Positions 33,837-43,968 of a stretch of DNA of 64,000 nucleotides are shown in pieces; position 1 is the stretch's first letter; every line of letters starts with the position of its first letter. Where the stretch lies: NCBI GenBank assembly GCA_947474365.1, contig CANJIU010000015.1, positions 1 to 64,000 on the forward strand, in the 5' to 3' direction. Origin of the DNA: Opitutia bacterium (GTDB lineage: Bacteria > Verrucomicrobiota > Verrucomicrobiia > Opitutales > Opitutaceae). A model generated the notes under the pieces. The model worked only from the letters and a program-made list of their open reading frames with translations, was not told where the DNA came from and ran no database searches. The translations under genes were made by a program, and so were the position numbers.

Positions 33837-36359
33837 TCAGAACCGCACGCGCATTGACCCTAGAATCGTGCGCGGTTCGCCGTATTGGAACGTGCCGTTG
33901 AGGTAGTGTTTGTCGGCGAGATTACGGACGTTGATCCGCAGATCCACGGGCAGATTTTGCAACTTCACGGTGTACCCGATCACGAGGTCGAGGAGCACGA
34001 CGGGATCGCTCTTGATCGGGATCGTCCAACTCGGGTGTTCGTAGGTCTCGCCCAGGGCGGTGGCGCCGCCTCCGATGTACATTCCGCGGAAGGTACCGCC
34101 GGTGAACGTATACTTGTTCCAGAAATTGACCGTATAGCGGGGCACCGATTCAAGATGGGAGCCGACCTCTCGCGCCTCGGAGGGATTGCTGACTTCGTTC
34201 TTCGTGAAGAAGTAACTCGCGCTCAGGAGCGCCTGATAGTTGAGCTGCGGCGTCCAGACCCATTCGCTTTCGAGTCCCCTCGTGCGGGTCCGTCCGGCGG
34301 CGATGCGCACCGTGGCGCCGGGGAGTTGGTACAAGACCTGGTTGTTCGTATCGACGTCGAGACGCGACGCCTCTTCGTTCGAAAAATAACTTACGGTTCC
34401 GAGCAGGCGACCATGGCCGACGTCCAGCTTGGTGCCGACCTCCCAGCCGCGACCCTGTAGGTCCGCAGCCAAGAACTGAACCGGCACCACGGCCGGCGGG
34501 CGGTAACCCGGTGACGTGGGATCGCCCTGCGTGGCGCGAATCGCCGCCAGATCCGCAGTCTGCTGGCGCTGCGGAACAAACGTCTTGCTGAAGCTGCCGT
34601 AAAGGCTGAGTTCCGGGGCAACTCGCACCAGCGCTCCCACGGAGGGCAGAAACTTGCGGGTTTGGAAATCCTCATCGATACCGTCGCGGTTATCATCGGT
34701 CGGGCGGTGGTTGGTGATGACGCGGCCACCGACGAGGGTGCGCAGGTGATCCTGAAAAAACGACGACTGCATCACGCCGTAGATCGCGTTGTTGTGGGCG
34801 CCGCCCTTGCGCACCACGCCGGGTTCCTCGTAGTTGGGGCCGTATTGATCGCGCATGAGCTGCGACAGGCCCAGGACGGGATCGGTGCGCGGAGCGTACG
34901 TCACGATCCGCGTGGTGGCGACGGTGATGGGGCTGATCACGTCTTTGCCGCCGTCGTGCTGCAGTCCGAGGAGCAGGTCGTGCCGGCCGGCGGACTTCAG
35001 GTCGAGCTTGTAGGCAGCCTCCAGTCGCGCGGAGAAGATGAGGCCACCCGGCTTGAAATCGGATACCGAGCTGCGCAGGCGCTGGCCCGCCACCGGCCGC
35101 AGGCCGTTGAACTCGCGCCGCATCCGGTTGCTGTCGACCTGTTGGAAGATGCCGTGAATCGCCAGGTTCGACGTCGCCACCCATTCGCTCTCCAAGGTCG
35201 TAGTCTGGTTGCGGTAGTTGTCGCGCCCGTCGGGTCCGTTGTAGTTGAACGAATCGTTGGGGAAAAAGTCGCCCGAATAGATCCCGGGATACGGTGCCAC
35301 GTTGGGCCCGAGGGTGCGGGCGATGAACGCATCGACCGCTTCGGGGGTCGTCCGGCCCGTGGTGATCGGCTGCCCGGCGGCGTTGCGGACCGCGCCGTTC
35401 TCCAACTGCGGATAGCTCGCCGGGCGGGCCAGGCCCAGTTGATCGAAGAGCCGGATGGCCTCGCGGTCCTTCTCCTGAAACAGCGGATGGCTCACGACCG
35501 TGTGCGGGCGCCGCCCGGCCTCGCGGTCGAGTTTGCTGTAGCGCGCGGTGAAGGTCAGTCGGGGCAACAGTTTCCAGGTGAGTCCACCGCTGTAATAGTT
35601 CTCCCGGGTGAACATATAGTCGATGTTGCTCTCCTCGTCGGTGCGCCCGTAGACGAGGCTGTAGGCCAGCCGGTCGGCCACCACTGGAGCGCTCGAACGC
35701 ACGACCAGGCGTTTGTGCGCAAACGTACCGTAGCCCGCCTCGATGGAATGCTGCGGGGTGAAGCTCGGCTTGCTCTTGATCAGATTGACGGTGCCACCGG
35801 GATTCGAGATGCCGGCAAACACGGCGTTGGGTCCTTTCACGACTTCGATCCGGTCCACGTCGTAGAGCGTCAATCCGTTGCCAGCCGGCAGCCCGTTGAC
35901 AAATTGGGGTCCAGTGTACCCGCGGATGAGGATTTGGGTTTCGTCCTTCACGTGCAGCGCGACGGAACTGGCCGAGCGCAACACGTCGACAAGTTGGTTG
36001 CCGGCCTGGTCCTCGATGAGTTCGTGCGCGACGATGCTGATGTTCAGTGGGGTGTCCTTGATCAGCCCGGCGGTTCCCGTCCCGGTGACAGCCGCGCCGA
36101 CCCGGTAGCCATGATCCTCCGAGCTGCGCACCTCGAACGGGCTCATGACGACGGTCTCCGGCGCAGGGGTGATTGCAGGCCGGGTGGGGGACGGGGCGCT
36201 TTGCGCGGCGAGGCGAGCGAGGCCAAAGCAACTGAAGACCATCGCGCCGGACAGGAGCGATCGATACGGGTGGGTGGGAAGTGTCACAAGGTTAGGATGG
36301 GTGCCGAAGAGTAGGGAGGGAAGTGAGAACCTGACGGTGCGGTTATTGGCTGAAGTCAT
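33837..36359 (-). CDS. TonB-dependent outer-membrane receptor
   Basis: 840 residues from the ATG at 36359 (23 residues upstream look non-coding). The N-terminal plug has DTPLNISIVAHELIEDQ and GYTGPQFVNGLPAGNGL, followed by VVKGPNAVFAG and NPGGTVNLIKSKP. The barrel ends in Phe (MRVRF), as outer-membrane proteins do. The plug motifs resemble ferric-siderophore receptors, but in this group such receptors also import glycans and the ligand is not defined. No TonB-associated sigma factor lies next to it. Its start is 98 nt from the DEAD-box helicase start, so they share a divergent promoter region. Confidence 0.9.
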   Translation of the reverse strand: MTSANNRTVRFSLPSLLFGTHPNLVTLPTHPYRSLLSGAMVFSCFGLARLAAQSAPSPTRPAITPAPETVVMSPFEVRSSEDHGYRVGAAVTGTGTAGLIKDTPLNISIVAHELIEDQAGNQLVDVLRSASSVALHVKDETQILIRGYTGPQFVNGLPAGNGLTLYDVDRIEVVKGPNAVFAGISNPGGTVNLIKSKPSFTPQHSIEAGYGTFAHKRLVVRSSAPVVADRLAYSLVYGRTDEESNIDYMFTRENYYSGGLTWKLLPRLTFTARYSKLDREAGRRPHTVVSHPLFQEKDREAIRLFDQLGLARPASYPQLENGAVRNAAGQPITTGRTTPEAVDAFIARTLGPNVAPYPGIYSGDFFPNDSFNYNGPDGRDNYRNQTTTLESEWVATSNLAIHGIFQQVDSNRMRREFNGLRPVAGQRLRSSVSDFKPGGLIFSARLEAAYKLDLKSAGRHDLLLGLQHDGGKDVISPITVATTRIVTYAPRTDPVLGLSQLMRDQYGPNYEEPGVVRKGGAHNNAIYGVMQSSFFQDHLRTLVGGRVITNHRPTDDNRDGIDEDFQTRKFLPSVGALVRVAPELSLYGSFSKTFVPQRQQTADLAAIRATQGDPTSPGYRPPAVVPVQFLAADLQGRGWEVGTKLDVGHGRLLGTVSYFSNEEASRLDVDTNNQVLYQLPGATVRIAAGRTRTRGLESEWVWTPQLNYQALLSASYFFTKNEVSNPSEAREVGSHLESVPRYTVNFWNKYTFTGGTFRGMYIGGGATALGETYEHPSWTIPIKSDPVVLLDLVIGYTVKLQNLPVDLRINVRNLADKHYLNGTFQYGEPRTILGSMRVRF

Positions 36360-36456
36360 GCGTTTCTTGAGGGTTTTTCGAAGAAATGACGAGGGATGTG
36401 AACGGCGATCTGAATAATTGTTTCCCAAACTGAGCGGCCCCCGTCATCGCTGGGGC

Positions 36457-37749
36457 ATGTCGTTTTCTCCCCTTGGCCTCACCGCCCCGCTGCTCCGGGC
36501 CATCGCCGAGCGTGGTTTTGTCGATGCCACCCCGATTCAGGCCGCGGCGATTCCCGCGGTCTTGCGCGGGGGCGATGTCTGGGCCTCCGCCCAGACGGGT
36601 TCGGGCAAAACGGCGGCGTTTGCCCTGCCGATTCTGCAAGGTCTCTCCGGCACTGCGCGCGAGCGCGGTCGGTTCGTGCGCGCCCTGATTCTCGTCCCGA
36701 CCCGCGAACTCGCGGCCCAGATCGGCGACGTATTTCGCGATTGCGGCCGCTATCTGCCTGAGCCGGCGCTCAAGACCCTCGTGGTCTACGGCGGCGTCTC
36801 AATCAATCCGCAGATGATGGCGCTGGGTGGCGGGGCCGACATCCTCGTGGCGACTCCCGGCCGTCTCCTCGATCTCATCGACCACAACGCGCTCTCGCTC
36901 TCCGCCGTTTCCGTCCTCGTGCTCGACGAGGCCGACCGGCTCTTCGCCCTCGGGTTTGCGGACGAACTGGGACGAATTCTCGCGCTGCTGCCATCGCGCC
37001 GGCAGACATTGTTTTTCTCCGCGACGTTTCCGCCGGCCGTGTGGAGCCTGGCCGAGAGCCTGCTCCGGGACCCCACGAGGATCGAGCTGCCCGCTGTGGC
37101 CGCGGACACCCCTGACGTGGTCCAACGCGCCATCGAGGTGGATGTGCCGCAGCGCACGCAGCTGCTGCGGAACCTGATCGAGTTTCACGCCTGGACGCGC
37201 GTCCTCGTCTTTGTCGCCACCAAGTATGCGACCGAGCACGTGGCCGAGAAACTCCGCCGCGCCGGCATCGCCGCCACCGCGCTGCATGGTGAGCTCAGCC
37301 AGGGCGCGCGTTCGGGAGCGCTGGCGGACTTCAAGGCCTCGCGCGTGCGCGTGCTCGTCGCGACCGATGTCGCTTCCCGCGGCCTCGACATCGAATTGCT
37401 GCCGGTGGTGGTGAATTACGACCTGCCGCGCTCGCCGGTGGACTATCAGCACCGCATCGGGCGCACGGCCCGCGCGGGCGCCAGCGGAGTGGCGGTGAGT
37501 TTCATCACGGTCGAGACGGATGCGCACTTCCGGCTGATCGAGAAACGCAACCGGATCTCCGTGCCGCGTGAGCAGATTGCGGGCTTCGAGCCGCTCCAGA
37601 CCGACGTGCCGCCTCCCCCGTCGACCGGCGGCGTGAAGGGCCGGCGGAAGAGCAAGAAGGACAAGCTTCGCGAAGCCGCGGCGCTCGCCGCCGCGAGAGG
37701 TGCGCCGGTGCGGCGAGATGCGGCGCCCGGTGATCGTGGATTGAAATGA
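36457..37749 (+). CDS. DEAD-box RNA helicase (RhlE-like)
   Basis: 430 residues from the ATG at 36457. Motifs in order: Q motif ATPIQAAAIPAV, I AQTGSGKTAAF, Ia PTRELAAQI, Ib TPGRLLDLI, II VLDEADRLF, III FFSATFP, V ATDVASRGLDI and VI HRIGRTARAG. The short basic tail (KGRRKSKKDKLREAAALAAA) fits RhlE-type helicases that act in ribosome assembly or RNA decay. The 218 nt after it hold no gene. Confidence 0.93.
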   Translation: MSFSPLGLTAPLLRAIAERGFVDATPIQAAAIPAVLRGGDVWASAQTGSGKTAAFALPILQGLSGTARERGRFVRALILVPTRELAAQIGDVFRDCGRYLPEPALKTLVVYGGVSINPQMMALGGGADILVATPGRLLDLIDHNALSLSAVSVLVLDEADRLFALGFADELGRILALLPSRRQTLFFSATFPPAVWSLAESLLRDPTRIELPAVAADTPDVVQRAIEVDVPQRTQLLRNLIEFHAWTRVLVFVATKYATEHVAEKLRRAGIAATALHGELSQGARSGALADFKASRVRVLVATDVASRGLDIELLPVVVNYDLPRSPVDYQHRIGRTARAGASGVAVSFITVETDAHFRLIEKRNRISVPREQIAGFEPLQTDVPPPPSTGGVKGRRKSKKDKLREAAALAAARGAPVRRDAAPGDRGLK

Positions 37750-37967
37750 GGTTCGTGCGGGACAACCCGCTGCGAATACGATGACGGATGGTGATCGCGT
37801 CCCCGGGGCCAAGCACGTGATGTTCCACCGTTTCTTTGCGCCGCCATAAGCGGTGCCCTTATCTGCCTCCGCGGTTTTGACGGGAGTCGACGAGGCGTGG
37901 GAATCGTCCGAGACTGCCGGGGCAGCCGTGCGCCGCGGTAACCGCGCTCGGGAAATTCGCCCAACCG

Positions 37968-40067
37968 ATGAAACTGATTTCCGTCGTTCTCCTGGCCCTC
38001 ACAGCGCCCGCTGCCCTCGTGGCGGCCAACGCCGCGCCCGAACTCTATCCGTTCAACCGCGCCCCCCTGACGGCCAGGACCTATGCCGAATTGCCGCTCG
38101 GCACCATCGTACCCCGGGGGTGGCTTCACGACGAATTGCAGCGTATGGCCGCCGGCATGACGGGTCATCTCGACGAATGGTACCCGGAGGTTTGCGGTCC
38201 GCGCAATGCCTGGCTCGGCGGCGACGGCGACACCTGGGAGCGCGGTCCGTACTGGATCGACGGCCTCTACCCGCTCGCCCGCCTCCTGCGCGACGAGGCC
38301 CTCATTGCCAAGGCGATGCCCTGGATCGAATGGACGCTGCGGAATCAGCGCGACGATGGCTACATCGGCCCGCGTCTCGTCGACGTAAAGGCCCGCACCC
38401 GACCGCCGCCCGAGGGAGCGCAGGTGCACAAACCCGACGATTGGTGGCCGCGCATGGTGATGCTCAAGATTCTGCAGCAGCATTACAACGCCACCCATGA
38501 CCCGCGCGTGATTGACGTCTTGCGGAAATATTTCCGCTACCAGCTGACGACCCTCCCCGACGCTCCGCTCAAGGCGCCGCCCGGCGGCCGGGGTGGCAGC
38601 TGGTGGGCCGAGCAGCGCGGCGCCGACAACCTCATGGTCGTGCTCTGGCTCTACAATCTCACGGGCGACGCGTGGCTCCTCGACCTCGCCCATCTCGTGC
38701 ACCGGCAGACGCTGCCGTTCACCAAGATTTTCCTCGCCGGCGACGTCCTCAAGCTCACCCGCGAACTTTCCGCCCCGGCCTTCGGCTATCCGGCCTTCCA
38801 TTGCGTCAACCTCGCCCAGGGGATCAAGGCGCCGCTCATCCGTTTCCAGCACGATGCCGACCCACAACACCTCGCCGCCACCAAGCGGGCGTTTGCCGAT
38901 ATCGAGCTGCTGCACGGCCAACCCCACGGCTTGTACGGCGCAGACGAATCGACCCATGGGCGCGGCCTTGATCGCGGCAGCGAGCTGTGCACCGCCGTCG
39001 AGATGATGTTTTCGCTCGAGCAGATGATCGAAATCACGGGCGACGTGGAATTCGCCGACCGCCTGGAAAAGGTCGCCTTCAACCCGCTGCCCACGCAGAC
39101 GACCGACGACCATCACTACCGGCAGTACTTCCAGCAGGCCAACCAGGTCGAGGCGACGGCCGCCGAACGCTCCTTCTACAACGACGCCGGCGAACGTATC
39201 GTCTATGGCCTTACGACCGGATATCCATGCTGCACCTGCAACCTCCACCAGGGGTGGCCCAAGTTTGTCCAGCATCTCTGGTTCGCCACCGCCGACCGCG
39301 GGCTTGCCGCCCTTGTTTACGGTCCCTCCGCGGTCACCGCCCGTGTCGCCGACGGCGCCGAGGTCACGCTCACCGAGGAAACCCGGTACCCGTTTGAAGA
39401 CATGATTCGCTTTCGGCTCGCGACCCGGGCACCGGTGTCATTTCCCCTGCATCTCCGCATTCCGTCGTGGTGTCGCGAAGCGACCGTCGTCGTCAACGGA
39501 GTCAAGGAGCGTACCGCGAAGGGCGGCCGCGTGGAGGTCATCGCCCGGACCTGGCATGACGGCGACCGGGTGGAACTGACGCTGCCGATGACGGTTCGCA
39601 GCTCGAAGTGGTATGAGAACAGCGTCGCGATTGAGCGCGGCCCGCTCGTCTATGCGCTCCGCCTCACGGAGGAGTGGACGGAAGTGACCCGGCCCGCGCC
39701 GGAGGGCGCCACCGGTCCGGTGCACCGGGGTTACCGCGAAGTGCGCACCCGCGACGCGTGGAATTTCGCTCTCTTGCAGAGCGCGCTCAACCAGCCGGAA
39801 AAGAACTTCGAGGTCGTGCGCACCGGCGCCACCGACGCCAACCCGTGGTCGCTCGCCGGCGCGCCGTTGGAATTGCGCGCGAAAGGCGTGCGCCTTCCGG
39901 AATGGACGACGTACCGGCACTCGGCGGGTCCGGTTCCACTCAGCCCGCAGCTCGCGCCCGCGGGTTCAGCGCCGGAATCAATCCGCCTCATCCCCTACGG
40001 CTGCACGACGCTCCGCATCGCCGCCTTCCCCTGGATCGACGACGTGAGGAAGCAGCCGCGGCGGTAG
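37968..40067 (+). CDS. Exported GH127-like beta-L-arabinofuranosidase
   Basis: 699 residues with a signal peptide (MKLISVVLLALTAPAALVAA). The alpha/alpha-barrel carries the GH127 zinc/nucleophile set: Glu339 and Cys341 in GSELCTAVE, and Cys421 and Cys422 in YPCCTCNLHQGW, the spacing of the HypBA1 zinc ligands and nucleophile Cys. It would remove beta-L-arabinofuranose from plant cell-wall glycans or glycoproteins. Related families (GH146) cannot be excluded. The start ATG gives the signal peptide without a nearby ribosome binding site. Confidence 0.85.
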   Translation: MKLISVVLLALTAPAALVAANAAPELYPFNRAPLTARTYAELPLGTIVPRGWLHDELQRMAAGMTGHLDEWYPEVCGPRNAWLGGDGDTWERGPYWIDGLYPLARLLRDEALIAKAMPWIEWTLRNQRDDGYIGPRLVDVKARTRPPPEGAQVHKPDDWWPRMVMLKILQQHYNATHDPRVIDVLRKYFRYQLTTLPDAPLKAPPGGRGGSWWAEQRGADNLMVVLWLYNLTGDAWLLDLAHLVHRQTLPFTKIFLAGDVLKLTRELSAPAFGYPAFHCVNLAQGIKAPLIRFQHDADPQHLAATKRAFADIELLHGQPHGLYGADESTHGRGLDRGSELCTAVEMMFSLEQMIEITGDVEFADRLEKVAFNPLPTQTTDDHHYRQYFQQANQVEATAAERSFYNDAGERIVYGLTTGYPCCTCNLHQGWPKFVQHLWFATADRGLAALVYGPSAVTARVADGAEVTLTEETRYPFEDMIRFRLATRAPVSFPLHLRIPSWCREATVVVNGVKERTAKGGRVEVIARTWHDGDRVELTLPMTVRSSKWYENSVAIERGPLVYALRLTEEWTEVTRPAPEGATGPVHRGYREVRTRDAWNFALLQSALNQPEKNFEVVRTGATDANPWSLAGAPLELRAKGVRLPEWTTYRHSAGPVPLSPQLAPAGSAPESIRLIPYGCTTLRIAAFPWIDDVRKQPRR

Positions 40068-40208
40068 GGGACATCGCAGTGGCCCCATTGCCACTCGCGG
40101 AACAGGAGGCCGTGACCGACGAAAGGTCGGAGACGGTGCTCAGGTCCGTTTGTCTACGCACCTATGCGTATTACGTGTCCGTGGATTTGGAGATAATCTC
40201 GGAACGCC

Positions 40209-42929
40209 ATGCGTTTCGCCTCCCTTCGTTTTCTCTCCGCCGCCCTCGGGGTGTTCGTTCTCCTCTGCCAATTCGCCGGTGCCCAGCAAAACTGGCGCTG
40301 GGTCAACTCGCTGCCAGCGTCAGAGAATTGGAGAGATGTGGCGTTCGGCAATGGCGTCTATGTCGCGGTCGGACTCGACGCCACCATCGCCACAAGTCCG
40401 GACGGCACCACCTGGACCCTTCGCCGCATGAGTACGGCGCAGATGAACCTCAACGGAATCGCGTTTGCCAACGGCCTGTTTGTCGCCGTCGGCATGGGAA
40501 CCCCGAGCTCCGTCGGTGCGGCGCTGGTCATGACCAGCACCAACGGCTCCGACTGGACGATCAACGATTCCGTCGCCGGCACCAACAACGCCCAGCTCCT
40601 TGACGTGATCTATGGCGACAGCACCTGGGTGATCAGCGGCACCAGTCGAGTCCTCACGAGCCCGGATGGTCTCACCTGGACGTCGCGCAGCATTCCGGCG
40701 GGAGTCATCCCTGGCACCGGCGCCTTCGGGGCCGGCCGGTTCGTGCTCAGCGGCAACGGCAACTCCATCATCACAAGCACCGACCGCGGCGTCACCTGGA
40801 CGCGCAATGCCGTGTCGGGAACGGCCGGGGCCGCAAGTCCGTTTCTCCCGGACGTGGCCTTCGGCAGCGGCAAGTTTGTCGCGGTGGGCCGGGACAACAA
40901 TTTCAACGCCATCGCCTACACGTCCACGGACGCCACCAACTGGACTCAGTCTGCCGCCATCGCCGGCGGCAGCGGTGGCGTCGGCTTCATTTCCGTCGCC
41001 AGCACGGGCTCGACGTTTGTCGCCGCCGGCGGGACCACGGTGTTCTCCAGCACCGATGGCACCACCTGGACGCAGCGTACGTCCGCGCTCCCCAGCTCCG
41101 CGCGCCAACTTGGGCCATTGACCGAGGGCGTGTCCGCCGCCACCGCCGCCAACGGCCAGTACTTCGTGCTCGGCATCTACGGTGCCATCACCACCTCCTC
41201 CGACGGCACGACGTGGACGCGCCGCTCCACCGGCACGGTCAACGATATCGGCTCCGTTCTCCACGACGGCACGCGCTTCGTCGCCACCGGCTCCGGTGGT
41301 ACCGTTCTCACCAGTACGGACGGCACCGCGTGGGCGCAGCTCACGACCGGTTCCACTGCCGATTTCCATGAACTCGCCTACAGCGGAAGCCGCTATGTCA
41401 CCGCCGGATTTAGCGGCGTTTTCCAAAGCACCAACCTCACCACCTGGACCGCCGTCGCCGGCACCACCTCCGATCGCTGGACCGCCGCCGCGTACGGTGG
41501 CGGGCGCTTCATCGTCGCAAATTCGGCCACCACGCTCGGCACGCGCAGCAGCGTGGACGGCGCGACCTGGAACGCCGCCGTTTCCATCGCCGGCGCCGGC
41601 GGCAACACGAACGGCCTTGTCTACGGTGCCAATGTGTTCGTCCTCACCATGGCCGGATTCGGCAACACGCCCTCGAAAATCTACACCAGTCCGGACGGCA
41701 CCGGTTGGACCCAGCGCGCCGCTGACCTCCTGCCCGTCGGCACCGGCATTTTCTCCATCGCCTTTGGCAACGGCCGCTTCGTGATCCTGACGGGCAACCA
41801 GTCCTCACTCACCAGCACCGACGGCATCACCTGGACCTCCAACCCGCTTCCGTCGACACCCGTGTTCACCCGCATCCGTTATCTCGGCAACCGGTTCTTC
41901 GCGACCGCGAGCGGTTACGGAGCCGCCAGTCATTCGAGCAGCGACGGAATCAGCTGGACCGCAGTGTCCGATTCGTTCGGTCCGAATTTGCTGAACAACC
42001 AGAATTCCACCGGCGGCTATCCAATCTTCGCTACCGCCAACGGGACCGTCGTTGCCGTCGGTCCGCAAGGCATGATCCTGCGCGGCGAACTCCCCGCCGC
42101 CCCGGTGGCCAGCGCCGCCGGCCGCCTCGTCAACATGTCGATCCGCACGGGCGCCGGCACCGGTGACAACACCCTCATCGTCGGCGTCGCGCTCGGCGGC
42201 GCCGGCACCAGCGGCAACAAGGCCGTGCTCCTGCGCGGCGTCGGCCCAACGCTCGGCTCCTTCGGCGTCGGCGGTGCGCTCGCCGATCCCGTGATGACGG
42301 TTTTCCAAGGTTCGACCCAGGTCTCGCAAAACGACGACTGGGCTGGCGGCTTTGATTTCGGCTCGGTCGGTGCGTTCGCCTTCGCCGGCTCCGCCCCGCG
42401 CGACGCCGGGATCTACAACAACGCCATCCCGACCGGCAGCTACTCGATTCAGATCGTCGGCAAGAACAACGGCACTGGCATTGCCCTCGCCGAAATCTAC
42501 GACGCCACGCCCACCGCGAGTTTCACCGCGAGCACGCCGCGGCTCGTCAACGTTTCCGCCCGCACCCAGGTCGGCACGGGCGACAACATCCTCATCGCCG
42601 GCTTCGTCATCGGCGGCCAGTCCCCCGTGCGTGTGCTCGTGCGCGCCGTCGGCCCGACCCTCGGGGCCTTCGGTGTCGGCGGCACGCTCGTCGATCCGAA
42701 ACTCGAACTGTTTTCGGGCACGACCAAGACCGCGGAAAACGACAACTGGGGCGGCACCGCGGAACTCAAGGCGGCGTTCAGCGCGGTTGCCGCCTTCGCC
42801 TTCTCCGCCGACACCTCCCGCGACGCCGCCATCGTCACCACGCTCCAGCCCGGCAGCTACACCGCGCAAATCAGCGGCGTCGGCAACACCGCCGGCGTCG
42901 CGCTGGTGGAAGTGTACGAACTGCCCTGA
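40209..42929 (+). CDS. Large secreted beta-propeller-like protein with two C-terminal modules
   Basis: 906 residues with a signal peptide (ALGVFVLLCQFAGA). Residues about 30-625 are repeats of about 45-50 residues with the core FGNGVYVAVG...TSPDGTTWT, as in sialidase/BNR-type propellers. Two related C-terminal modules of about 130 residues follow: residues about 638-770 (begins RLVNMSIRTGAGTG) and 777-906 (begins RLVNVSARTQVGTG). The protein ends ALVEVYELP. The same kind of module occurs twice in the protein at 60225-61997. The modules probably attach, sort or stabilise surface proteins; that is inference. No catalytic motif was seen. Confidence 0.7.
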   Translation: MRFASLRFLSAALGVFVLLCQFAGAQQNWRWVNSLPASENWRDVAFGNGVYVAVGLDATIATSPDGTTWTLRRMSTAQMNLNGIAFANGLFVAVGMGTPSSVGAALVMTSTNGSDWTINDSVAGTNNAQLLDVIYGDSTWVISGTSRVLTSPDGLTWTSRSIPAGVIPGTGAFGAGRFVLSGNGNSIITSTDRGVTWTRNAVSGTAGAASPFLPDVAFGSGKFVAVGRDNNFNAIAYTSTDATNWTQSAAIAGGSGGVGFISVASTGSTFVAAGGTTVFSSTDGTTWTQRTSALPSSARQLGPLTEGVSAATAANGQYFVLGIYGAITTSSDGTTWTRRSTGTVNDIGSVLHDGTRFVATGSGGTVLTSTDGTAWAQLTTGSTADFHELAYSGSRYVTAGFSGVFQSTNLTTWTAVAGTTSDRWTAAAYGGGRFIVANSATTLGTRSSVDGATWNAAVSIAGAGGNTNGLVYGANVFVLTMAGFGNTPSKIYTSPDGTGWTQRAADLLPVGTGIFSIAFGNGRFVILTGNQSSLTSTDGITWTSNPLPSTPVFTRIRYLGNRFFATASGYGAASHSSSDGISWTAVSDSFGPNLLNNQNSTGGYPIFATANGTVVAVGPQGMILRGELPAAPVASAAGRLVNMSIRTGAGTGDNTLIVGVALGGAGTSGNKAVLLRGVGPTLGSFGVGGALADPVMTVFQGSTQVSQNDDWAGGFDFGSVGAFAFAGSAPRDAGIYNNAIPTGSYSIQIVGKNNGTGIALAEIYDATPTASFTASTPRLVNVSARTQVGTGDNILIAGFVIGGQSPVRVLVRAVGPTLGAFGVGGTLVDPKLELFSGTTKTAENDNWGGTAELKAAFSAVAAFAFSADTSRDAAIVTTLQPGSYTAQISGVGNTAGVALVEVYELP

Positions 42930-43086
42930 GCCGGAACTGTGCCGCCGAGCATGGAGCGGCACGATGAGGTCGGTCCGTGATTTGTTGTCGCACCTCGCCG
43001 GCGATCGATGGTGCGACCAAGGAGGGCGGCCGCTGATTGCAAGGTCGTTTGCGTGCGTTTCGCCCTGACCCTCTCCATCTCGTCAT

Positions 43087-43407
43087 ACCTGAGTTGGGCT
43101 GGCTACCCCTGACCGACCCCCAAACGATGCTCGGTGCGCCTTTGGGCGCCACGCTGATGGCCGAAAACACGCTCGTCAGGTTTGAGCCTTTTTGCGGCCA
43201 AGTGGATTGAGCGCGAATTCCTCCCCGACCAAGGCAATTGGCCGCGAAGAGGAACAAAAGGGGCTGAGCATGCCATCGGAGAACTCCCGAGCGTCTATAG
43301 ACGCTTCGGACGCCCGGTTTGCCGGCGGGTCCGCCTTTTACTTGTGAACAAACCGACAACCCACGCGACCTCCTGATAGCAGGTAACAGGCGAACCCCGT
43401 CGGATTG
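43087..43407 (+). repeat. 0.32-kb direct repeat, copy 1
   Basis: Begins ACCTGAGTTGGGCTGG and runs to the end of a palindromic element. It matches copy 2 (43530-43856) over its whole length with scattered differences and small indels. Long exact stretches, such as CCATCGGAGAACTCCCGAGC, make the duplication clear. Confidence 0.85.
43324..43401. repeat. 78-bp palindromic element, copy A
   Basis: Left arm GGCGGGTCCGCCTTTTAC (43324-43341) and right arm GTAACAGGCGAACCCCGTC (43383-43401). This is the most degenerate of the five copies; one base is missing from the left arm. It forms the right end of the 0.32-kb repeat copy 1. Confidence 0.7.
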
Positions 43408-43529
43408 GCCCCTGGGGACGTGACACCCCGTCGCGTGGGTTTGCGGCGATTTTTCGAAACGTTCCAGCGCGCAGGCCGTGAGGGATGCGCTCGACGAGGT
43501 CGTGCCGCTACAGAAACTCGGCCTGCCAC

Positions 43530-43856
43530 ACCTGAGTTGGGCTGGGCTGGCTACCTGACCGACCGCGAAGCGATGCTCGCCGCGCCTATGGGCGCCACGC
43601 AGATGGCCGAAAACACACTCGTCAAGCTTGAGCCTTTTTGCGGCCAAAGGGATTGGCTTGGATTCCCCCCCCCCCAACCAAGGCAATTGGCCGCAAAGAG
43701 GAACAAAGGGGCTGAGCATGCCATCGGAGAACTCCCGAGCGTCTATAGACGCTTCGGACGCTCGGTTTGCCGGCGGGGTCTGCCTGTTACTTGTTAACAA
43801 ACCGACAACCCACGCGACCTCCCGATAGCAGGTAACAGGCGAACCCCTTCGGATTT
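43530..43856 (+). repeat. 0.32-kb direct repeat, copy 2
   Basis: Second copy of the segment at 43087-43407, in the same orientation, separated from it by 122 nt. It carries an expanded run of 11 C where copy 1 has CCTCCCC, a likely slippage site. It ends with element copy B. Confidence 0.85.
43772..43850. repeat. 79-bp palindromic element, copy B
   Basis: Left arm GGCGGGGTCTGCCTGTTAC (43772-43790) and right arm GTAACAGGCGAACCCCTTC (43832-43850). Same length and arm sequence as the copies at 45229, 50242 and 50653. Its centre differs from those copies but matches copy A. Confidence 0.75.
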
Positions 43857-43968
43857 TCTGCCTTACACTGCCGGGGCAGCCGAGCGCCGCTGCTACTGAG
43901 AGCCAGGTTTCGGAGGGCCCGATATCGATTTGACCTCGTGACCCTGGCGGTCATGGGATTCCCGCTCT

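Larger units (their letters stand above)
42930..43968. other. Gene-free stretch carrying a tandem 0.32-kb repeat
   Basis: About 1.04 kb without a supportable gene. It holds two direct copies of a repeat (43087-43407 and 43530-43856) and, inside them, two copies of the 78-79 bp palindromic element. The spacer 43408-43529 has a short open frame running into copy 2 (about 41 codons, containing VAWVCGDFSKRSS and LDEVVPLQKL) that may be a decayed gene end. An 11-C run lies in copy 2 near 43665-43675. Confidence 0.6.

Noticed and set aside
34662..36314. Long frames on both strands over the TonB receptor gene
   Set aside because: Shadows of the receptor coding frame, which alone has family motifs.
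43408..43529. Short frame with VAWVCGDFSKRSS as a gene
   Set aside because: Only about 41 codons, no start and no family recognised. Noted as a possible decayed gene end only.
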